A stretch of 64,000 nucleotides of DNA, taken from NCBI RefSeq assembly GCF_000701465.1, contig NZ_JNIY01000004.1, positions 124,001-188,000 on the forward strand, written 5' to 3'. Source of the stretch: Paraoerskovia marina DSM 21750. Lineage in GTDB: Bacteria > Actinomycetota > Actinomycetes > Actinomycetales > Cellulomonadaceae. A program made the position numbers and the translations under genes. A model generated the notes under the pieces. It ran no database searches and was not told the DNA's origin. It was given only the letters and a program-made list of their open reading frames with translations. Of this stretch, positions 8,703 to 20,128 are shown piece after piece. How positions within the stretch are numbered: the stretch's first letter is position 1; every line of letters starts with the position of its first letter.

Positions 8703-9319
8703 TCGACGTCGTCCTGGCCGACGACCACCCCGTCGTCCGCGCCGGCCTGCGCGCCGTCGTCGACTCCCATGACGACATGCAGGTGGTGCACGAGTCGGCG
8801 ACCGCCGAGGCGCTGCTCGACTGGCTGCGCGACGGCGATACCGCGGACGTCATCCTGATGGACCTGCGCTTCGGGACGACCGCGATGGGCGGTGTCGAGG
8901 CGACCGGCGCCATCGTCGAGACCTACGCCGTGCCCGTGCTCGTCGTGACCATGTACGGGTCGGACGCCGACATCCTCGCCGCCATCGAGTCCGGAGCCAC
9001 CGGGTACGTCCTGAAGGACGCGCCGACGGAGGAGCTGGCCCGCGCCATCCGCTCGGCCGCCGCGGGAGAGATGTCGTTCGGAGCGGCGGTGCAGCAGCGG
9101 ATCTTCGGCCGGATGCGCGCCCCCGAGCAGAACCTCAGCGCCCGGGAGCTCGAGGTGCTCGGCCTCGTCGCGGCCGGACGCTCGAACGACGCGATCGCCC
9201 GCGAGCTCTTCCTGTCCGTCGCGACCGTGAAGTCGCACCTGGCCCACATCAACACCAAGCTGGGCACGCAGTCACGCACCGGGGCGGTCGCCGTCGCGCG
9301 CGAACGAGGGATGCTCTGA
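8699..9319 (+). CDS. NarL/FixJ-type response regulator
   Basis: A 206-residue regulator. The receiver domain has the acidic pair in VVLADDHPVVR, a phospho-acceptor Asp in VILMDLRFG and the Lys in YVLKDAPTEEL. The C-terminal LuxR-type HTH reads LSARELEVLGLVAAGRSNDAIARELF then SVATVKSHLAHINTKLG. It overlaps the kinase gene by 4 bases, so the two form a cognate pair. The most likely target is the divergent ABC transporter and itself. Confidence 0.93.
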   Translation: MIDVVLADDHPVVRAGLRAVVDSHDDMQVVHESATAEALLDWLRDGDTADVILMDLRFGTTAMGGVEATGAIVETYAVPVLVVTMYGSDADILAAIESGATGYVLKDAPTEELARAIRSAAAGEMSFGAAVQQRIFGRMRAPEQNLSARELEVLGLVAAGRSNDAIARELFLSVATVKSHLAHINTKLGTQSRTGAVAVARERGML

Positions 9320-9332
9320 GACAGGCCCGGCC

Positions 9333-9602
9333 CTACGTCCAGACGGGGACGACGGTCGCGACGACCGTGAGGACGGCGCCGGCCGCGAGCCCGAGCAGAG
9401 CGCCGCGAGCCCGACCGGCGTCCCCGCGGAGCCCGTGGACCATGAGCCGGACCGTCTGCACCACCACCACGGCGAGGCCGAGAACCTGGACGGCGACCAC
9501 GGTCTCCTCGTTCGCCCAGACGAGCCCGACGGCGGCCATGAGGAGCCAGACGAGGGTGACGCGACGACGCGTGAGGTTCGGCCCCCGAGCCGTCGCGCTC
9601 AC
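9333..9602 (-). CDS. small two-helix membrane protein, function unknown
   Basis: An 89-residue protein with two or three hydrophobic helices (VTLVWLLMAAVGLVWAN, VVAVQVLGLAVVVVQTV, and GLAAGAVLTVVATVVPVW). The GTG start at 9602 overlaps the stop of the preceding zinc-ribbon membrane gene (GTGA), indicating coupling. I do not recognise a family. It converges on the response regulator gene with 13 bases between. Confidence 0.6.
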   Translation of the reverse strand: MSATARGPNLTRRRVTLVWLLMAAVGLVWANEETVVAVQVLGLAVVVVQTVRLMVHGLRGDAGRARGALLGLAAGAVLTVVATVVPVWT

Positions 9603-9937
9603 CGGTGCGACTTCACTCGTCCGCACGCGCGGCAGATCTCGAAACGAGGGTCCGTCGTCACGCCGCACCGTGGGCACCAGAACACCGTGCGCGCCGTGAG
9701 ATGGCGATGAATCCGGAACCCCGCCCAGACGAGTCCGCCTGCGAAGATCGCGAAGATGCTCAGGTACATCATGGCCACGTCGACCGTCTCGGGAGTGGTC
9801 GTCAGCTTCCACACCCAGAGGATCAGGCTGCCGAGCAATCCTGAGGCGATGGGTGCGAGGGAGATCGCCGCCAGAACGATGAGGACTGTGGCGAAACAAC
9901 CGGGCTGGCGCCAGGTCGTACCGCGAATTCCGTACAT
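9599..9937 (-). CDS. membrane protein with C-terminal zinc ribbon, function unknown
   Basis: A 112-residue protein (start ATG at 9937; a longer start at 9982 is possible). It has two hydrophobic helices (FATVLIVLAAISLAPIASGLL and MMYLSIFAIFAGGLVWAGF) and ends in a zinc ribbon with two CxxC pairs: CPRCGVTTDPRFEICRACGR. Base composition is a little less GC-rich than neighbours, especially upstream. It overlaps the next small membrane gene by 4 bases. Family not recognised; function unknown. Confidence 0.6.
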   Translation of the reverse strand: MYGIRGTTWRQPGCFATVLIVLAAISLAPIASGLLGSLILWVWKLTTTPETVDVAMMYLSIFAIFAGGLVWAGFRIHRHLTARTVFWCPRCGVTTDPRFEICRACGRVKSHR

Positions 9938-10158
9938 GTGTTGAGTAGCCCCCCGGTTCTCTGTCGCTCGACGGCACAGCATCGTGTCGTCGGTCGTTCA
10001 GCCCCGGATCTTTCCACAGACGGTGTCGGCGGAGAGGGGAGGGCCAGGGAGTGAACTCGAGGGCGTGCGCTGGTTGTCGAGCGGTCTCGGCCAGACGGGT
10101 CGCTGACGTGGAGACGACCCGGGGGCCCGCGGAAATCAGGGCATCGAGTCCGTCAACG

Positions 10159-10196
10159 ACAGCGGCCCGCTGCACGTGCGTGCAACGGGCCGCTGT
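10159..10196. terminator. hairpin downstream of tRNA-Ser
   Basis: ACAGCGGCCCG (10159-10169) pairs perfectly with CGGGCCGCTGT (10186-10196), with an inner TGCAC/GTGCA stem. It follows the 3' end of the leftward tRNA gene and probably ends its transcript; there is only a weak T-run. Confidence 0.6.
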
Positions 10197-10201
10197 CTCT
10201 G

Positions 10202-10288
10202 CGGAGGATGGGGGATTCGAACCCCCGAGGGCTTTCACACCCAACACGCTTTCCAAGCGTGCGCCATAGGCCGCTAGGCGAATCCTCC
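10202..10288 (-). tRNA. tRNA-Ser (GGA anticodon)
   Basis: The minus strand folds into a class II tRNA: acceptor stem GGAGGAT/ATCCTCC with discriminator G, anticodon stem CACGC/GCGTG with loop TTGGAAA giving anticodon GGA, a long variable arm, and T-arm GGGGGTTCGAATCCCCC. CCA is not encoded. Long variable arm and G discriminator are serine features. Confidence 0.97.
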
Positions 10289-10436
10289 TGGTACTGACCC
10301 ACGTCCCGACGGACGTACGGCAGCCATCCGAGGGTACCGGACAGATGCCGTGGGAACCGAATCCGCGTCGTCGTGCAGTTGGTCACGAGGCGGGGCCGGG
10401 CCGGTTTTCGATCCGGGCGCATCAGCCGCTAGGCTA

Positions 10437-10532
10437 GGGGCAGACCCCTCGTACGGCGTTACCTCACTGAACTCCCCCAGGGCCGGAAGGCAGCAAGGGC
10501 AGGTGGGCTCTGGCGGGTGTACGGGGGGTCCT
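10437..10532 (+). ncRNA. ffs: signal recognition particle RNA, small bacterial (4.5S) type
   Basis: The outer stem GACCCCTCGTACG pairs with CGTACGGGGGGTC, and the conserved domain IV is visible: CAGGGCCGGAAGGCAGCAAGGG with the GGAA tetraloop and the GCAGCA internal loop that binds Ffh. In many actinobacteria this gene sits next to dnaX; here two other genes lie between. Confidence 0.93.
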
Positions 10533-10638
10533 TTGCGTCTCCGCCCGGGCCCGAGATGCGAGTTGCCCGAAGGTTGGCAGAGTCCGTGGCTGCACTCGAG
10601 AGCCTGCTCTCGAGTGTCCTGCTGTCGGACAACCTTGG

Positions 10639-11754
10639 GTGGATATGCGTCTTCACGTGCTTGACGGGCTCCGGTTCGTCGCGGCGTTCGCCGTCGTCCT
10701 GTTCCACTTCACGGCCCGTGACCACTCGCGGTGGGCCGAGGGGCTTCCGGTGGAGGTCTTCCCGGTGCTCTCCGAGCTCACGCGCTACGGGTACGTCGGC
10801 GTCCACCTGTTCTTCGTCATCAGCGGGTTCGTGATCCTGATGTCGGCGTGGGGCCGGTCGATCCCGGACTTCATCGGCTCCCGCGCGGGCCGGCTGTTCC
10901 CCGTGTTCTGGACCGCGGTGCTCATGACGGCGGCGCTGCGGCTGTGGTGGCCGACGTTCACCCCGCGCTCCGCGTCCGACGTCGTGGTGAACCTGACGAT
11001 GCTGAGCGAACCCCTCGGGGTACCCGCCGTCGACGGCGTCTACTGGACGCTCTGGGTCGAGCTGCAGTTCTACGTCCTCGTCGGGCTCCTGCTCGCCGCC
11101 GGGATCACCGAGCGGCGGCTCGTCGTCGGCTCCACGCTGGCCTCGACCGGGTTCACGGTGGCGTACCTCGTCGACCCGAGTCTCGGTGCGACGTTCACGA
11201 TCGTCGGCTGGATGCCGCTGTTCGCGGCCGGGATGATGCTCTTTCTGCTGCACCGGTTCGGGTTCAGCCGGGCCCGGGTCGGGGCGCTCACCCTCAACGT
11301 CGTGCTCGCGGCGTGGCTCGCCGGCGCGCACCAGACGGGCTCCGTCGACGCGATCGTCTCCGGGGGCGGGGTGAACGCCTGGGCGATGGCCGGGCTCGTC
11401 GTCGTCGCGATCGGGCTGGTGGGCCTGGCCGTCCTTGTGCGGCCGGTGCAGCGGGTGAACTGGGGATTCCTGGGCACGCTCGGCGCACTGACGTACCCGC
11501 TCTACCTGCTGCACGAGTACTTCGGGTGGGCCGTGATCGAGGTCCTCGACGTCCGGGCCGGCCGCTGGGTGGCGCTCGCCGGCGCTCTGCTGGTCTCCGT
11601 CGTGATCTCGGTGGTCGTCCTGCACCTCGTCGACCGTCGATGGGGCCGCCCGCTGCGCCGGACCGTCACGGGACACCTCGAGGCTCCGCCGTGGCTCCCT
11701 TCCCGCGCTCCGCGTGAGATGGCCGGGGACGTCGTCGCGGGCGTCCGGTTCTAG
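10639..11754 (+). CDS. acyltransferase family (acyltransferase 3) membrane protein
   Basis: A 371-residue integral membrane protein with about ten hydrophobic helices. It opens with LDGLRFVAAFAVVLFHF, carrying the catalytic-type His of the OafA/acyltransferase-3 family, followed by YVGVHLFFVISGFVI and IGSRAGRLFPVFW with the conserved Arg. These proteins move acyl groups onto sugars of surface glycans or secondary metabolites. Start may be GTG 10639 or ATG 10645. It lies directly after ffs; substrate unknown. Confidence 0.88.
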   Translation: MDMRLHVLDGLRFVAAFAVVLFHFTARDHSRWAEGLPVEVFPVLSELTRYGYVGVHLFFVISGFVILMSAWGRSIPDFIGSRAGRLFPVFWTAVLMTAALRLWWPTFTPRSASDVVVNLTMLSEPLGVPAVDGVYWTLWVELQFYVLVGLLLAAGITERRLVVGSTLASTGFTVAYLVDPSLGATFTIVGWMPLFAAGMMLFLLHRFGFSRARVGALTLNVVLAAWLAGAHQTGSVDAIVSGGGVNAWAMAGLVVVAIGLVGLAVLVRPVQRVNWGFLGTLGALTYPLYLLHEYFGWAVIEVLDVRAGRWVALAGALLVSVVISVVVLHLVDRRWGRPLRRTVTGHLEAPPWLPSRAPREMAGDVVAGVRF

Positions 11755-11769
11755 TGGAAGGATCGGCGC

Positions 11770-12585
11770 ATGTCGTCGTCGAGGTCTGCAGGGGGCAGCG
11801 TACTGAGGGTCGTCGGAATCGGTCTGGGGGCGCTCCTCGTCCTCGCCGTGGTCCTGGTCGGCTGGCTGTTCTACGAGGTCTCCGTCCCGGACGACGGGGA
11901 CCGCGTGGCCGAGCAGCAGGCCGAGGCGACGGCTGAGCAGATCGCCGAGGATCTCGAGCCCCGGTACGCCGACCCCCTCGGCGCGGAGAACCTGGCGGCG
12001 CAGGTCGTCGCCGACGGCCCGGACGGCGTCACCGTGCTCGGCTGGGACGGAGACTCCGGGAGCGACGAGGGCGCCGCGGTGGAGGTGGCGATCCGGGCGG
12101 AGGTCCGGGGATCGTCCGGAGAGTTCTTCGACCCCGGGGTCTCGGCGGGAACGTCGCTGACCTGCTGGCGGTTCACCGTGCACGCCTACGAGCACGACGC
12201 CGAGGCGACCCGCGACGAGATCGACTGCCCCGACGACCTGGGCGGGGCGCCCGCCCCCGAGCCGACGCCGCTGCCGTCCCTGGACCCAAACGCCGAGGCG
12301 ACCGTCCTGGCGGCACTCGACGCGCTCCCCGACGACGCGACACCCGCCACGGCGGAGGCCGCACTGCGCGAGGCGTTCCCGGAGTTCGTGGACGTGCGGG
12401 CCGACCAGGGCTCCGACGTGCTGGTCGCCACCGTCGGGGTGCTGCGGGCCCGCGACTGCATCGTCGGGGTGCGACACGTCGGCGAGTCCGCGTGGCGGTT
12501 CTCCGGCTTCGACCGCATCCAGCTCGAGCCGGGCGAGGGCGGCTGCGACCCCGGCCTGTACCTGGCACCGATCACGACGCACTGA
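11770..12585 (+). CDS. membrane-anchored extracytoplasmic protein, function unknown
   Basis: A 271-residue protein with one N-terminal membrane helix ([21 protein letters not shown]) and an acidic extracytoplasmic part with four cysteines (CWRF, DCPDD, RDCIVG, GCDPG) that may form disulfides. A Pro-rich hinge ([13 protein letters not shown]) separates two domains of about 130 and 100 residues. AAGGATC lies upstream of the ATG. It sits between the acyltransferase and dnaX; family not recognised. Confidence 0.7.
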   Translation: MSSSRSAGGSVLRVVGIGLGALLVLAVVLVGWLFYEVSVPDDGDRVAEQQAEATAEQIAEDLEPRYADPLGAENLAAQVVADGPDGVTVLGWDGDSGSDEGAAVEVAIRAEVRGSSGEFFDPGVSAGTSLTCWRFTVHAYEHDAEATRDEIDCPDDLGGAPAPEPTPLPSLDPNAEATVLAALDALPDDATPATAEAALREAFPEFVDVRADQGSDVLVATVGVLRARDCIVGVRHVGESAWRFSGFDRIQLEPGEGGCDPGLYLAPITTH

Positions 12586-12636
12586 CCGGGGACGACGGCG
12601 CGATCCCTGCAGGATGTTCGTGTCGGTCTCGACGTC

Positions 12637-12649
12637 TAGAGTGACCGGG
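12637..12649 (+). promoter_or_regulatory. leaderless promoter -10 (TAGAGT) of dnaX
   Basis: TAGAGT (12637-12642) lies 7 nt before the GTG at 12650, selecting that start over the in-frame upstream frame. Confidence 0.6.
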
Positions 12650-15058
12650 GTGAGCACCGCCCTGTACCGCCGCTACCGCCCCGACACGTTCGCGGACGTG
12701 ATCGGGCAGGACCATGTGACCGGGCCGATCGGGCAGGCGCTCCGGTCCGACCGCATCACGCACGCCTACCTGTTCTCCGGCCCACGCGGCTGCGGCAAGA
12801 CGACGTCGGCCCGGATCCTGGCACGGTGCCTCAACTGCGCGCAGGGCCCCACCCCGACCCCGTGCGGGGAGTGCGACTCGTGCCGTGAGCTCGGCCACGG
12901 CGGGTCGGGGAGCCTGGACGTCGTCGAGATCGACGCGGCCTCGCACGGTGGTGTCGACGACGCGCGCGACCTGCGTGAACGCGCCTCGTTCGCCCCCACC
13001 CGGGACCGGTTCAAGATCTTCATCATCGACGAGGCGCACATGGTCTCGCCGGCCGGGTTCAACGCCCTCCTCAAGATCGTCGAGGAGCCGCCCGCGCACG
13101 TGAAGTTCATCTTCGCGACGACGGAGCCCGACAAGGTCATCGGCACGATCCGTTCGCGCACGCACCACTACCCGTTCCGCCTGATCCCGCCGGACGTCCT
13201 CGGCCCCTACATCGAGCACCTCTGCGACCTCGAGGGCATGCGGATCGGCGCCGGCGTCATCCCGCTCGTCGTGCGCGCCGGCGGCGGCTCGGCCCGCGAC
13301 TCGCTCTCGGTGATGGACCAGCTGCTCGCCGGTGCCGAGGACGGCGAGGTCGACTACGAGCGAGCCGTCGCGCTCCTCGGGTTCACGCACGCCACGCTGC
13401 TCGACGACGTCGTCGACGCGATGGCGAACGCCGACGGGGCCGCGATGTTCCGCGTGGTCGACACCGTGATCGCCAGCGGGCACGACCCGCGACGGTTCGT
13501 CGAGGACCTCCTCGAACGCCTGCGTGACCTCGTGATCATCGCCGTCTCGGGCGACGCCGCCGCGGCCGTCCTGCGCGACGTCCCGGCCGACCAGATGGTC
13601 CGCATGCAGAACCAGGCGGAGCGGCTCGGCCTGGCCGAGCTCTCCCGGGCCGCGGACCTTGTCAACGCGACGCTGACCGAGATGACCGGTGCGACGTCAC
13701 CGCGCCTGCACCTCGAACTCCTCTGTGCACGTCTGCTCGTGCCCGCCGGCGACGGTGCGGCGCAGGCGCTCGCGGCACGCGTCGAGCGGTTGGAGCGCGG
13801 CGTCGGGGGAGGCGTCGGTGCTGCACCGGCCACGGTCGGTCGTGCGGAGGAGAGTCGCGCGGGAGCCGGCTCGACGTCCTCCCGGCCGAACCCGGCCTCC
13901 ACGGCGCGCGGGGCCGACGCGGTCCGCGCGGCGCTGGGGAAGTCGAAGCCGGCGGCCGAGGCCGCCCCGGTGGTGCCGGTCGCACCGAAGCCCGAACCGG
14001 AGCCGACGCCTGAGCCGGAGCCGACGCCTGAGCCGGAGCCGACGCCTGAGCCGGAGCCGACGCCTGCACCCGAACCGACCCCTGCACCCGAACCGACCCC
14101 TGAGCTGGAGTCGACACCCGAGCCGGAAGCGGGACCGGGGGCTGACGTCGAACCGGAAGCCGAGCCCGCGCCGGAGGGCGAGCCCGAGCCCGAGGCGAGC
14201 GAGCCGTCCGGCCCGGAGCCCGCGACGTCGGACGGTCCTGTCCTGGCAGCTGACGCGCTGAAGTCTGTGCTGCGACAGGGCTGGTCCCGGCTCATGGAGG
14301 CGGTCGGTGAGGCCAACGGTCTGCTGCCCGCCATCATGCGCGGCAACGCGCAGTACGAGTTCGGCGACGACCTGCTGACCCTCCGTTTCCGCGACCAGGG
14401 CTCGTTCGCTCGGTTCCGCGACCTCGGCGGGCCGGACGCCGTGCCGCCGGCGGTCTCGACCGTCGCCGGTTCGCCCGTCCGGGTCGAGTTCGCCGTCGAC
14501 GACGCGTCGGGTGGAGACGGCGGCGGCGGGTCGCGGACCCCTGACCCGGGGTCCGGGGACGGGCCTGCCGCGTCGTCGTCGGTCACGAGCTCGTCGACGC
14601 AGCCGGCCTCGGGGTCGGACGCGCAGGCTTCGCCGGCACCGGTCGCCCAGCAGCCCTCGTCGGCGACGGACGACGCCGCCGACGCCGCCTGGCTGGCCGG
14701 TACGCCCCGCAACCGGGTCTCGGCGCCATCGGTCGTGAGCGACGAGACCGCGGACGACCCGGACCCGGACCCGGACCCGGAACCCGCTGCCCCGGAATCC
14801 TCGGCACCCGCCCCGACGAGCGCACCGCGACCACCCGCCGCCCCGACGGCGGCGGAGCGCGCGATCGCCAACGCCCGGCTGAACGCCGGAGCAGCGCGTC
14901 CGGCCCCACGCCAGACCGTGAAGCCCTCCTACGACTCCGGCGAGGAGGACACGTCTGCCGACGACCCGGACCTCGCGTCCACCGGCCTGGTCGGTGTCCC
15001 GCTCGTGAAGTCGATGCTGGGCGGCGTCGTGATCGAGGAGATCACCGAGGGCCAGTAG
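12650..15058 (+). CDS. dnaX: DNA polymerase III subunit gamma/tau (clamp loader)
   Basis: An 802-residue clamp-loader ATPase starting [20 protein letters not shown]. Walker [10 protein letters not shown] is near residue 44, the zinc module has C-x8-C-x2-C spacing ([17 protein letters not shown]), and Walker B is IIDEAHM. Domain III follows to about residue 370. The tau-like C-terminal region includes a long Pro-Glu linker made of PEPT/PEPE repeats (about residues 445-500) and a conserved domain ([15 protein letters not shown]). It is long because of this linker. I see no A-rich slippery site for a gamma frameshift. Confidence 0.97.
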   Translation: MSTALYRRYRPDTFADVIGQDHVTGPIGQALRSDRITHAYLFSGPRGCGKTTSARILARCLNCAQGPTPTPCGECDSCRELGHGGSGSLDVVEIDAASHGGVDDARDLRERASFAPTRDRFKIFIIDEAHMVSPAGFNALLKIVEEPPAHVKFIFATTEPDKVIGTIRSRTHHYPFRLIPPDVLGPYIEHLCDLEGMRIGAGVIPLVVRAGGGSARDSLSVMDQLLAGAEDGEVDYERAVALLGFTHATLLDDVVDAMANADGAAMFRVVDTVIASGHDPRRFVEDLLERLRDLVIIAVSGDAAAAVLRDVPADQMVRMQNQAERLGLAELSRAADLVNATLTEMTGATSPRLHLELLCARLLVPAGDGAAQALAARVERLERGVGGGVGAAPATVGRAEESRAGAGSTSSRPNPASTARGADAVRAALGKSKPAAEAAPVVPVAPKPEPEPTPEPEPTPEPEPTPEPEPTPAPEPTPAPEPTPELESTPEPEAGPGADVEPEAEPAPEGEPEPEASEPSGPEPATSDGPVLAADALKSVLRQGWSRLMEAVGEANGLLPAIMRGNAQYEFGDDLLTLRFRDQGSFARFRDLGGPDAVPPAVSTVAGSPVRVEFAVDDASGGDGGGGSRTPDPGSGDGPAASSSVTSSSTQPASGSDAQASPAPVAQQPSSATDDAADAAWLAGTPRNRVSAPSVVSDETADDPDPDPDPEPAAPESSAPAPTSAPRPPAAPTAAERAIANARLNAGAARPAPRQTVKPSYDSGEEDTSADDPDLASTGLVGVPLVKSMLGGVVIEEITEGQ
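13990..14140 (+). repeat. in-frame tandem repeats in dnaX linker (PEPT units)
   Basis: Successive 18-base units of the type GAGCCGACGCCTGAGCCG encode a Pro-Glu-Pro-Thr rich hinge in the tau-like tail. It is a coding low-complexity linker that can expand or contract by slippage. Confidence 0.85.
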
Positions 15059-15108
15059 TCGGTGCGGCCCGCACGGGTGTGCGGCGCCGGACTGTCGCCG
15101 GTACGCCG

Positions 15109-15120
15109 TAGGCTGACGGG
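15109..15120 (+). promoter_or_regulatory. leaderless promoter -10 (TAGGCT) of recR
   Basis: TAGGCT (15109-15114) is 6 nt before the recR GTG at 15121, so recR may have its own leaderless promoter apart from dnaX. Confidence 0.6.
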
Positions 15121-15720
15121 GTGTATGAAGGCGCGGTCCAAGACCTGATCGACGAGCTCGGCCGGCTACCCGGCGTCGGGCCCAAGAGTGCGCAGCGGAT
15201 CGCTTTCCATCTGCTGGCGGCCGACACCTCCGACGTGCGCCGGCTCGCCGACGCACTCACCGAGGTGAAGGCGCGCGTGCAGTTCTGCGAGACGTGCGGC
15301 AACGTCGCCGAGTCCGCGACCTGCCGGATCTGTGCGGATCCGCGTCGTTCCCCGGCGACCATCTGCGTCGTCGAGGAGGCCAAGGACGTCGTTGCCGTCG
15401 AGCGGACGCGTGAGTACCGCGGCAAGTACCATGTGCTCGGCGGCGCCATCAACCCGATCGAGAACGTCGGGCCGGACGACCTGCGCATGAGCCAGCTCAT
15501 GACGCGGTTGGCCGACGGCGTGGTCGAGGAGATCATCATCGCGACCGACCCGAACGTCGAGGGGGAGGCCACGGCGACGTACCTGTCGCGACTGCTCGCC
15601 CCGATGGGTCTGCGCGTGACTCGACTCGCGTCCGGGCTGCCCGTCGGTGGAGACTTGGAGTACGCCGACGAGGTGACTCTCGGTCGGGCGTTCGAGGGAA
15701 GGCGGTTGGTCGGTGGGTGA
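15121..15720 (+). CDS. recR: recombination mediator protein RecR
   Basis: A 199-residue protein with all RecR hallmarks: the N-terminal helix-hairpin-helix ([20 protein letters not shown]), the four-Cys zinc finger ([16 protein letters not shown]), the Toprim domain ([14 protein letters not shown] and [19 protein letters not shown]) and the C-terminal Walker-B-like [19 protein letters not shown]. It works with RecO/RecF in gap repair. It follows dnaX by 62 bases with no ybaB/ebfC gene between, and overlaps the DUF5063 gene by 8 bases. Confidence 0.98.
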   Translation: MYEGAVQDLIDELGRLPGVGPKSAQRIAFHLLAADTSDVRRLADALTEVKARVQFCETCGNVAESATCRICADPRRSPATICVVEEAKDVVAVERTREYRGKYHVLGGAINPIENVGPDDLRMSQLMTRLADGVVEEIIIATDPNVEGEATATYLSRLLAPMGLRVTRLASGLPVGGDLEYADEVTLGRAFEGRRLVGG

Positions 15721-16276
15721 GTCCCGGACGAATCTCGGCGAGGTCGCCGACGCCTTCGCCGAGCAGGCACGCACGTTCCTGACGACGGCGGTCGAGGTCG
15801 GCTCCGGTGCGACGTCCGGGGCGGTGATCCCGGTGCTGCTGCTCGCCGTGTCCGACGTGGTCGCCGCCGGTGCGCGCCTCGGGGCGATGGTCGACGTCGT
15901 GCCGCCGGAGCGCTTCGAGCCGGACGCGGGCGACGAGGCCGACCTCGGCCCGCTGCGGGAGTCCCTGGCCCTGCAGTTCGACTCGCTCGACGAGTACGCG
16001 GAGGTCGTCGACCCCGTGCTGGGCGCCGAGGTGGGGCGTGCGGCGGTGTCCGACGACGTCGCGACGGTCGCGGAGGCGCTCGCCAAGGGTCTGCAGCACT
16101 ATGACGCGGGCCGGCGCGCCGAGGCGCTGTGGTGGTGGCAGTTCTCCTACCTGTCGTCCTGGGGGGAGCGGGCGTCGGGCGTGGCTCGCGTGCTCGTGAT
16201 GGTACTCGCGCACCTGCGCCTCGACGTGGATGACGACGTCGCGGCGGAAGCCGAGTACGACGCCCTGCAGGCGTGA
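15713..16276 (+). CDS. DUF5063 domain-containing protein
   Basis: A 187-residue acidic, soluble protein, mostly helical, beginning [23 protein letters not shown] and with a conserved Trp-rich segment [19 protein letters not shown]. This matches the DUF5063 family, usually found right after recR in related actinobacteria. The GTG start overlaps the recR stop by 8 bases and its stop overlaps the next GTG, so it is translated with them. Molecular role unknown. Confidence 0.8.
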   Translation: MGESRTNLGEVADAFAEQARTFLTTAVEVGSGATSGAVIPVLLLAVSDVVAAGARLGAMVDVVPPERFEPDAGDEADLGPLRESLALQFDSLDEYAEVVDPVLGAEVGRAAVSDDVATVAEALAKGLQHYDAGRRAEALWWWQFSYLSSWGERASGVARVLVMVLAHLRLDVDDDVAAEAEYDALQA

Positions 16277-17067
16277 CGGTCCTCGAGTCGGGCGGGCTCG
16301 AGATCGACCTGCTGACGATCGTCCTGCTGATCGTCGCGGGCTTCGTCGCAGGCTGGATCGACGCCGTGGTGGGCGGTGGCGGGCTCGTCCAGCTGCCCGC
16401 GCTGCTCCTCGTCCCGGGCATCAGCCCCGTCCAGGCGCTGGCGACCAACAAGCTCGCCTCGATCATGGGCACCTCGGTCTCGGCGACGACGTACTACCGG
16501 CGCGTCGGCCCCGACATGCGGACGGCCATGCCGATGGCGGCGTTTGCTCTGGTCGGGGCGATCGGCGGCGCGGCGCTCGCCTCCCGCATCCCGGAGGAGC
16601 TCTTCACACCGATCATCCTGGTCGTGCTGGTCGCGGTCGCCGTCTACACGATCGCCAAGCCGCAGCTCGGGCGCACGAGCGACCTGCGCTGGGAGGGCAA
16701 CGGCCACCGCTGGATCGCCGCAGGCCTCGGCCTCGTCATCGGCTTCTACGACGGGCTGCTCGGCCCGGGAACCGGGACGTTCCTCGTCATCTCGCTCGTC
16801 AGCGTGCTCGGGTACGCGTTCCTGCCGGCGTCCGCGCTCGCGAAGATCGTCAACTTCGCGACCAACCTCGGTGCGCTGATCTTCTTCATCCCGTACGGCG
16901 CGGTGCTCTGGGCGCTGGGTCTCGTCGTCGGTGTCGCGAACCTCTGCGGCGGGTACGTGGGGGCCCGGATGGCCGTCGCCCGGGGGAGCGGGTTCGTCCG
17001 GGTCGTGTTCGTCGTCGTGGTGGGTGCGTTGATCTGCACGCTCGGGTACGACGTCGTCGCGGGCTGA
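16273..17067 (+). CDS. TSUP/TauE-SafE family sulfite/sulfonate exporter-like permease
   Basis: A 264-residue membrane protein with about eight helices in two repeats. The first repeat carries GFVAGWIDAVVGGGGLVQLPALLL, the hallmark TauE motif, and the second carries GFYDGLLGPGTGTFLVISLV. TSUP proteins move sulfite, sulfonates or sulfoacetate-like anions across the membrane. GTG start overlaps the stop of the DUF5063 gene (GTGA). Confidence 0.9.
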   Translation: MTVLESGGLEIDLLTIVLLIVAGFVAGWIDAVVGGGGLVQLPALLLVPGISPVQALATNKLASIMGTSVSATTYYRRVGPDMRTAMPMAAFALVGAIGGAALASRIPEELFTPIILVVLVAVAVYTIAKPQLGRTSDLRWEGNGHRWIAAGLGLVIGFYDGLLGPGTGTFLVISLVSVLGYAFLPASALAKIVNFATNLGALIFFIPYGAVLWALGLVVGVANLCGGYVGARMAVARGSGFVRVVFVVVVGALICTLGYDVVAG

Positions 17068-17211
17068 CCGCTCGAGCCGTCCGGTCGGGGAAGTCCCGGT
17101 ATACGGACGAATCGCGGTCCGCCGACCGGGACGCGCCTACGATGTCGTGAACCATCAAGCACCCGGCGGGCCGTTGAGAGAGACGGAGGCCGGCGACAGA
17201 CGGAGCACACC

Positions 17212-19694
<2,483 letters not shown>

Positions 19695-19710
19695 CGTTCG
19701 AGAGCCCGGA

Positions 19711-19746
19711 CGGGATGCGGTGGGGCGGATGCCCCGCCGCCTCCCG
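19711..19746. terminator. hairpin between convergent asd and small membrane gene
   Basis: CGGGATGCGGTGGGGC pairs with GCCCCGCCGCCTCCCG (two mismatches) around a GGAT loop, 17 bases past the asd stop. It can serve transcripts from both sides. Confidence 0.6.
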
Positions 19747-19772
19747 TCGTTCGTCTGTCCGAAGGTCCGTCC

Positions 19773-19967
19773 TCACCGCGGACGCGCGGGCCCCCGAGGT
19801 CTGCGCCGTCGGGTGACGAGGAGATTGAACGCGACGACCGACGCGACGAAGAAGACGGCGGACGCGATGCGCAGCACCGTCGAGGCCGCGCCGGTGACCT
19901 CGAACGCCGCGAAGTACGAGCCGATCATCAGGACGACGAGGCCGGGGACGATCAGGCGCCTCGTCAT
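19773..19967 (-). CDS. small two-helix membrane protein, function unknown
   Basis: A 64-residue protein starting MTRRLIVPGLVVLMIG, with two transmembrane helices and a very basic tail ([14 protein letters not shown] type). I chose this start because the ATG overlaps the stop (ATGA) of a 13-codon leaderless micro-ORF just upstream; an ATG three codons earlier is also possible. Family not recognised. It converges on asd. Confidence 0.6.
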   Translation of the reverse strand: MTRRLIVPGLVVLMIGSYFAAFEVTGAASTVLRIASAVFFVASVVAFNLLVTRRRRPRGPARPR

Positions 19968-20005
19968 CGGGCGCATCTTGCGGGTGCTCGGCCGGAGGGA
20001 AGCAT
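19964..20005 (-). CDS. 13-codon leaderless micro-ORF coupled to the small membrane gene
   Basis: On the minus strand TACGCT (20012-20017) stands 6 nt before an ATG that opens MLPSGRAPARCAR, ending in a TGA that overlaps the ATG of the membrane gene. The -10 spacing is that of leaderless genes in this window. Whether the peptide matters or only delivers ribosomes to the next gene is unknown. Confidence 0.4.
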   Translation of the reverse strand: MLPSGRAPARCAR

Positions 20006-20081
20006 CGGACGAGCGTACCCAGTGTGGCTCTGCGCACGCAGACCCTCGGTGAGTCTCCTCTTGCGCCACTCACGCGTTCTG

Positions 20082-20108
20082 TGGTTCATTGGTCAAGTAA
20101 CGAACCAA
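20082..20108. promoter_or_regulatory. inverted repeat, probable operator of the GntR/YtrA-type regulator
   Basis: TGGTTC (20082-20087) faces GAACCA (20102-20107), and TTGGT (20089-20093) faces ACCAA (20104-20108). These nested inverted repeats lie 21 bases upstream of the regulator start, in the only promoter region of the operon, and fit an autoregulatory GntR-family operator. Confidence 0.5.
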
Positions 20109-20128
20109 CGAGGATGAAAGGAGAGGGC

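Noticed and set aside
10459-12657. A 732-codon minus-strand frame
   Set aside because: Antisense to the acyltransferase and membrane-anchored protein and overlapping the SRP RNA; composition is shadow-like.
12650-15058. Programmed frameshift in dnaX
   Set aside because: No A-rich slippery run or suitable hairpin was visible near the end of the gamma region.
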